A stretch of 19,849 nucleotides of DNA from Chromatiales bacterium (GTDB taxonomy: Bacteria; Pseudomonadota; Gammaproteobacteria; Chromatiales; Chromatiaceae), in assembly GCA_022360595.1 (NCBI GenBank), contig JAKSCN010000583.1:1-19849 (forward strand), written 5' to 3'. The stretch's first letter is position 1. The number at the start of each line of letters is the position of its first letter. Made by a program: the position numbers and the translations under genes. This document shows, piece after piece, positions 17,481 to 19,849 of the stretch. The notes beneath the pieces were generated by a model, which saw only the letters and a list, made by a program, of their open reading frames with translations, made no database searches and was not told the DNA's origin.

Positions 17481-17687
17481 GCTGAATTCATAATATAGCT
17501 GCAGGACACGGAGTAGCTTCGCCCCTGTTGATTTTGCTGGCGGTTGGCAAAAAATATCGGGGTATTGATCAGGGTTCAGTTTTTCTTTCTTATGCGGTGA
17601 GAACAGATTAGAATAGGCCTCAATATAACAAGCTCCAACGCTATCGGCTGTGTTGTCTTCGCGGCGTTACGTTGGTATTCAATGGGT

Positions 17688-17722
17688 TAGCACAATATGA
17701 ACACCTGTCTCACGTTGTGCTA
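17688..17722. repeat. Inverted repeat upstream of the propeller gene
   Basis: TAGCACAA (17688-17695) and TTGTGCTA (17715-17722) are a perfect eight-base inverted repeat with a 19-base spacer, ending 33 bases before the ATG at 17756. It could be an operator or an mRNA hairpin, or chance. The rest of the 275-base gap after guaA holds no gene I can support; TATAAC at 17624-17629 resembles a -10 box but has no matching -35. Confidence 0.35.
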
Positions 17723-17755
17723 GAGCAAGGGAATATGCGTATTGGGGGATGATCA

Positions 17756-18988
17756 ATGAGTAATTCGTATCGATTTTCTTTGGCCATTGCATTTGGCCTG
17801 GTTTGGAACAGTGTGGCGGGCGCAGACTGTGTATTTGTTAATACCAATAGTGATCCGAATACTGTGGCAGCCTTTGAGGTTAATGTTGACGGGTCATTGA
17901 CTGCGGTGACGGGTTCACCGTTTGCTACGGGAGGCTCCGGTGCATTCGATGCTGCGGTGGGTAGTATCGGCATGTCTGTGGGTGATTCCCGGTTGTATGT
18001 AACCAATCCAAGCTCGGATAATGTCAGCAGTTTTGACGTGGCTGACGATTGTACCTTGACTGTGACGCCCGGCTCGCCTTACGCGGTGGGTGACAGCCCT
18101 CTGGGCGTGGAGTCTGATCCAGATGGTAATTATCTTTACGTCGCCAATTTTCTTGGAGATACAATCTCAGTATTTTCCATCGCGGCGGACGGCTCTTTGA
18201 GTGAAATAACGGGTTCGCCCTTTGCCAGCCCATCGTCTCCATTCGATATTCAATTTGACCCAGCCGGTGGACGCTTATTTGTCAGTAATGACTTCGCTGG
18301 CTCCGTCAGTGCTTATGATCAAGCGGCGGACGGCTCTATTACCCCTGTTGCGGGCTCCCCGTTTGCGGCGGGCGGATTTGAACATGGCTTGATATTAAAT
18401 AGCGATGCTTCACTACTCTATGTGGCAGATTTTGGGCCGGATACTATCAGCGGTTATTCTGTCGATGGTGCTGGTGCCCTCAGTGCTCTGGCCGGGTCAC
18501 CTTTCGCAGCTACTGTCGAGCCTATAGAACTTATTCTTACACCGGACGACGGCTTTTTATTTGCCACCAACGATAATGCTGAGAACATAGCCGGTTTTTC
18601 TGTTGATGGGGCCGGCGCTTTAATACCGCTGGCTGGCTCGCCATTTGCCTCTGATTCCGTCGGCCCTGCGGGATTGGCCATAAACCCAGCGGGTAGCTTC
18701 TTGTATGTTGCTAATGGTGGGTTTAGTGGCAACCCTGACGTGAGTGTTTTCTCTGTGGCCGGTGACGGTTCCCTATCTGCTATTTCCGGGTCGCCTTTTG
18801 CCACCGGGGGAACTGGAAATGCCACCGGCATTATTTATATGTCAGATTCACTACCCCTACCACTACCACCTCCCCCGGTCCCGGTCCCGGTCCCTGTTCT
18901 GACCATGAGCCTGTGGTCGCTTATCGCTTTGGTCGGTGCTTTGGTGCTATTAGGCTCTTATCGAAGTAGGCGCGCAACTGCGTTGTAA
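17756..18988 (+). CDS. Secreted beta-propeller (YVTN/lactonase-like) protein with IPTL-CTERM-like tail
   Basis: A signal peptide covers about residues 1-23 (cleavage near AGAD). Seven GSPF/GSPY motifs fall at about residues 53, 106, 153, 200, 247, 294 and 345; four consecutive spacings are exactly 47. Each repeat also has a (L/F)YVAN/FATN-like strand and an SVDGAG or AADGSL turn, as in the YVTN and 6-phosphogluconolactonase-like propellers. This predicts a seven-bladed propeller. After a Pro/Val linker (about 366-381) the protein ends with PVLTMSLWSLIALV, a hydrophobic helix and a basic RSRR cluster. This matches the IPTL-CTERM sorting-signal layout, though the canonical IPTL and WG read VPVL and WS. 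Such proteins are exported and are thought to be processed by an exosortase-type enzyme at the membrane. Lactonase activity is not shown; a structural or binding role is as likely. GGGGGA at 17744-17749 supports the start. No partner gene is visible. Confidence 0.85.
   Translation: MSNSYRFSLAIAFGLVWNSVAGADCVFVNTNSDPNTVAAFEVNVDGSLTAVTGSPFATGGSGAFDAAVGSIGMSVGDSRLYVTNPSSDNVSSFDVADDCTLTVTPGSPYAVGDSPLGVESDPDGNYLYVANFLGDTISVFSIAADGSLSEITGSPFASPSSPFDIQFDPAGGRLFVSNDFAGSVSAYDQAADGSITPVAGSPFAAGGFEHGLILNSDASLLYVADFGPDTISGYSVDGAGALSALAGSPFAATVEPIELILTPDDGFLFATNDNAENIAGFSVDGAGALIPLAGSPFASDSVGPAGLAINPAGSFLYVANGGFSGNPDVSVFSVAGDGSLSAISGSPFATGGTGNATGIIYMSDSLPLPLPPPPVPVPVPVLTMSLWSLIALVGALVLLGSYRSRRATAL
18874..18897 (+). 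repeat. Hexamer tandem repeat coding for Pro-Val
   Basis: CCCGGT occurs three times in a row (18874-18891), followed by a variant CCCTGT. It encodes alternating Pro and Val in the linker between propeller and sorting tail, next to a CCTACCACTACCACC stretch coding for Pro/Leu. Such tracts can change length by slippage; two or more copies gained or lost would keep the frame. Confidence 0.7.
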
Positions 18989-19016
18989 GTTTAAAAACAG
19001 TAAAACCCGGCAAGTG

Positions 19017-19388
19017 CTATAGCAAAACCTGCTCGGAGTTGATTTCATGCCACGGTAGAACAGTGACAGCGGAACGTGTTTGTCGGGTGTTACCGCCATA
19101 AACCACCCATGCCTGTCCGGCGGTTTCACCTGCTAATTTTCGCCAGAAGTCCAGCCCCTTGAAGTAATCCTTGTTGATGGTTTGACCGGATTTGATTTCC
19201 AGCGGTGACAGATGGGTTCCATGGTCAATCAGCAGATCCACCTCGTGTCCCGAACGATCACGCCAGAAGAAAAGGTTCGAGATTTCGCCTGCGTTATAAC
19301 AGGCCTTAAGCAATTCACTTATGACCCAGGTTTCGAATAACGCACCTCTGTGAACATGGGTAATCAGTTGTTCGCTGTTGCGGAGATA
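19017..19388 (-). pseudogene. 5'-truncated remnant of a DUF4143-type AAA ATPase
   Basis: The readable frame ends with TAG at 19019-19017. From the nearest possible start (TTG at 19313) it gives 98 residues, but family-like sequence continues upstream of that start in the same frame to a stop (TGA, 19391-19389). It reads HRGALFETWVISELLKAC, then FFWRDRSGHEVDLLID and PLEIKSGQT. These are the C-terminal DUF4143 domain of the P-loop ATPases that are usually about 380-400 residues long; the E-D-EIK pattern is nuclease-like. The P-loop and the AAA part are missing entirely. Only about the last 120 residues remain, so it is very probably non-functional. The break falls within a perfect inverted repeat. 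Confidence 0.8.
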
Positions 19389-19407
19389 TCAAGAAGCATA
19401 TCTCCGC
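19380..19407. repeat. Perfect 10-bp inverted repeat at the ATPase break point
   Basis: GCGGAGATAT (19380-19389) and ATATCTCCGC (19398-19407) are exact reverse complements with the spacer CAAGAAGC. It lies between the antitoxin stop (19419) and the ATPase remnant. Neither direction has an adjacent T-tract, so it is not a standard intrinsic terminator. It may be an mRNA-end hairpin of the antitoxin gene or a scar of the rearrangement that removed the ATPase 5' end. Confidence 0.65.
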
Positions 19408-19418
19408 TGCGATATTGA

Positions 19419-19763
19419 TTAGGCATGAGCCTGAGGCGGCTTGATCAGCGACTCAGCCGGAATGCCCAAGCCTTCGTGGAGCTTCCAGATCATCTTCAAA
19501 GTCAGCGAGCGCTTGCGATTCAGGATCTCATAAACGCGATTGCTTTTGCCGATCATCGGCTCCAGGTCTTTTACGGTTAAGCCTTTGCGTTCCATCTCGA
19601 ACTTGATCGCCTCGACAGGATCAGGCAAATCCATTGGGAAATGCTTGGCTTCATAAGCCTCGATCAGTGTGACCATGACATCCAGCTTTTCACCTTCCGG
19701 GGAGTCTGGCCCAGCCATCATCAGGCTTTCAATTTCTTTTTTAATTATCACTGCCAAGGCCAT
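19419..19763 (-). CDS. HigA-like antitoxin / helix-turn-helix transcriptional regulator
   Basis: The 114-residue protein resembles HigA-type antitoxins, which bind a RelE/HigB-like mRNA-cleaving toxin and repress their own operon. The segment SPEGEKLDVMVTLIEAYEAK followed by DPVEAIKFEMERKGLT and an Xre-like helix-turn-helix (KDLEPMIGKSNRVYEILNRK) is characteristic. The end is GLGIPAESLI plus a short tail. I take ATG 19763, with GGA about seven bases upstream; a longer frame reaches 19835 but its extra residues look non-coding and lie in a palindromic repeat. The first residues (MALAV) are encoded by an arm of that repeat, and the usual N-terminal segment of about 15-20 residues (…YEAAL-type helix) is missing, so the gene may be 5'-truncated and fused to the repeat. 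In higBA order the toxin would lie to the right, outside the window. No toxin is visible. Confidence 0.75.
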   Translation of the reverse strand: MALAVIIKKEIESLMMAGPDSPEGEKLDVMVTLIEAYEAKHFPMDLPDPVEAIKFEMERKGLTVKDLEPMIGKSNRVYEILNRKRSLTLKMIWKLHEGLGIPAESLIKPPQAHA

Positions 19764-19849
19764 TTTTTGTCCAGCAAGGCAGAAGGAGCACCGTGTAGTG
19801 AACCTACATAAGCGACTGATAACGCCGCTGGGCAAAAAATGGCCCTGGC
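19753..19849. repeat. 97-bp palindromic (MITE/REP-like) element at the right edge
   Basis: The arm 19753-19775 matches the reverse complement of 19827-19849 at 21 of 23 positions; both include GGCCATTTTTTG or its complement. The exact centre, 19801, is also the middle of a second perfect hairpin (TGTAG 19794-19798, loop TGAAC, CTACA 19804-19808). Inner parts of the arms pair only partly. The whole thus folds as one long interrupted hairpin. The window ends at the last paired base, so the true border is unknown. No transposase is present, so if mobile it would be non-autonomous. Its left arm carries the antitoxin start codon. Confidence 0.75.

Noticed and set aside
17735..17752. Five-codon ORF (MRIGG) just before the propeller gene
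   Set aside because: It has a GGGAA upstream and ends four bases before the main ATG, but such mini-ORFs arise easily by chance and the peptide has no attenuation-like codons.
17481..17755. tRNA or small RNA gene after guaA
   Set aside because: No cloverleaf arms, CCA end or terminator-like hairpin with T-tract could be found by eye.
19017..19849. Complete toxin-antitoxin module or CRISPR-like repeats at the right edge
   Set aside because: Only the antitoxin half is visible and the inverted repeats are not regularly spaced direct repeats.

Overview
The window looks like chromosomal DNA of a gammaproteobacterium. Most of it is the conserved block relA / ndk-rlmN-pilW-rodZ-hisS-yfgM-bamB-der, then xseA divergent from guaB-guaA. 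This order, an EXDD-type RelA, a PilW lipoprotein and a Pro/Glu-rich RodZ point to a free-living or symbiotic gammaproteobacterium, perhaps Chromatiales-like. Genus cannot be fixed from the sequence alone.

Layout. Bases 1-393 are visibly A+T rich, hold no recognisable gene and end at a TolC-family outer-membrane factor (394-2178). That protein has an extra C-terminal NTF2-like domain and is followed by a strong intrinsic terminator. Next come relA (2316-4559, own terminator) and a tightly packed plus-strand run from 4809 to 12806: ndk, rlmN, pilW, rodZ, hisS, yfgM, bamB, der. Several of these genes overlap or nearly touch, which suggests operon-like expression. ispG, which often sits between rodZ and hisS, is absent here. 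xseA (minus) faces der at its 3' end and diverges from guaB, whose promoter is clear. A long hairpin with a T-tract separates guaB from guaA.

From 17481 to the right edge the window is accessory. A secreted seven-repeat beta-propeller protein ends in a proline/valine linker and an IPTL-CTERM-like sorting tail. To its right, on the minus strand, lie a 5'-truncated DUF4143-type ATPase remnant, a perfect 10-bp inverted repeat at the truncation point, a HigA-like antitoxin gene with an atypically short N-terminus, and a 97-bp palindromic repeat that overlaps the antitoxin start and runs to the last base.

How the genes work together. The core block combines (p)ppGpp synthesis (RelA), nucleotide and GMP supply (Ndk, GuaB, GuaA), translation (RlmN, HisS, Der) and envelope assembly (PilW, RodZ, YfgM, BamB). 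I did not find a clearly new multi-gene system. The best leads are the CTERM-tagged propeller, the TolC-NTF2 fusion, the guaB-guaA hairpin with two competing 5' arms, and the palindromic element fused to the antitoxin start.
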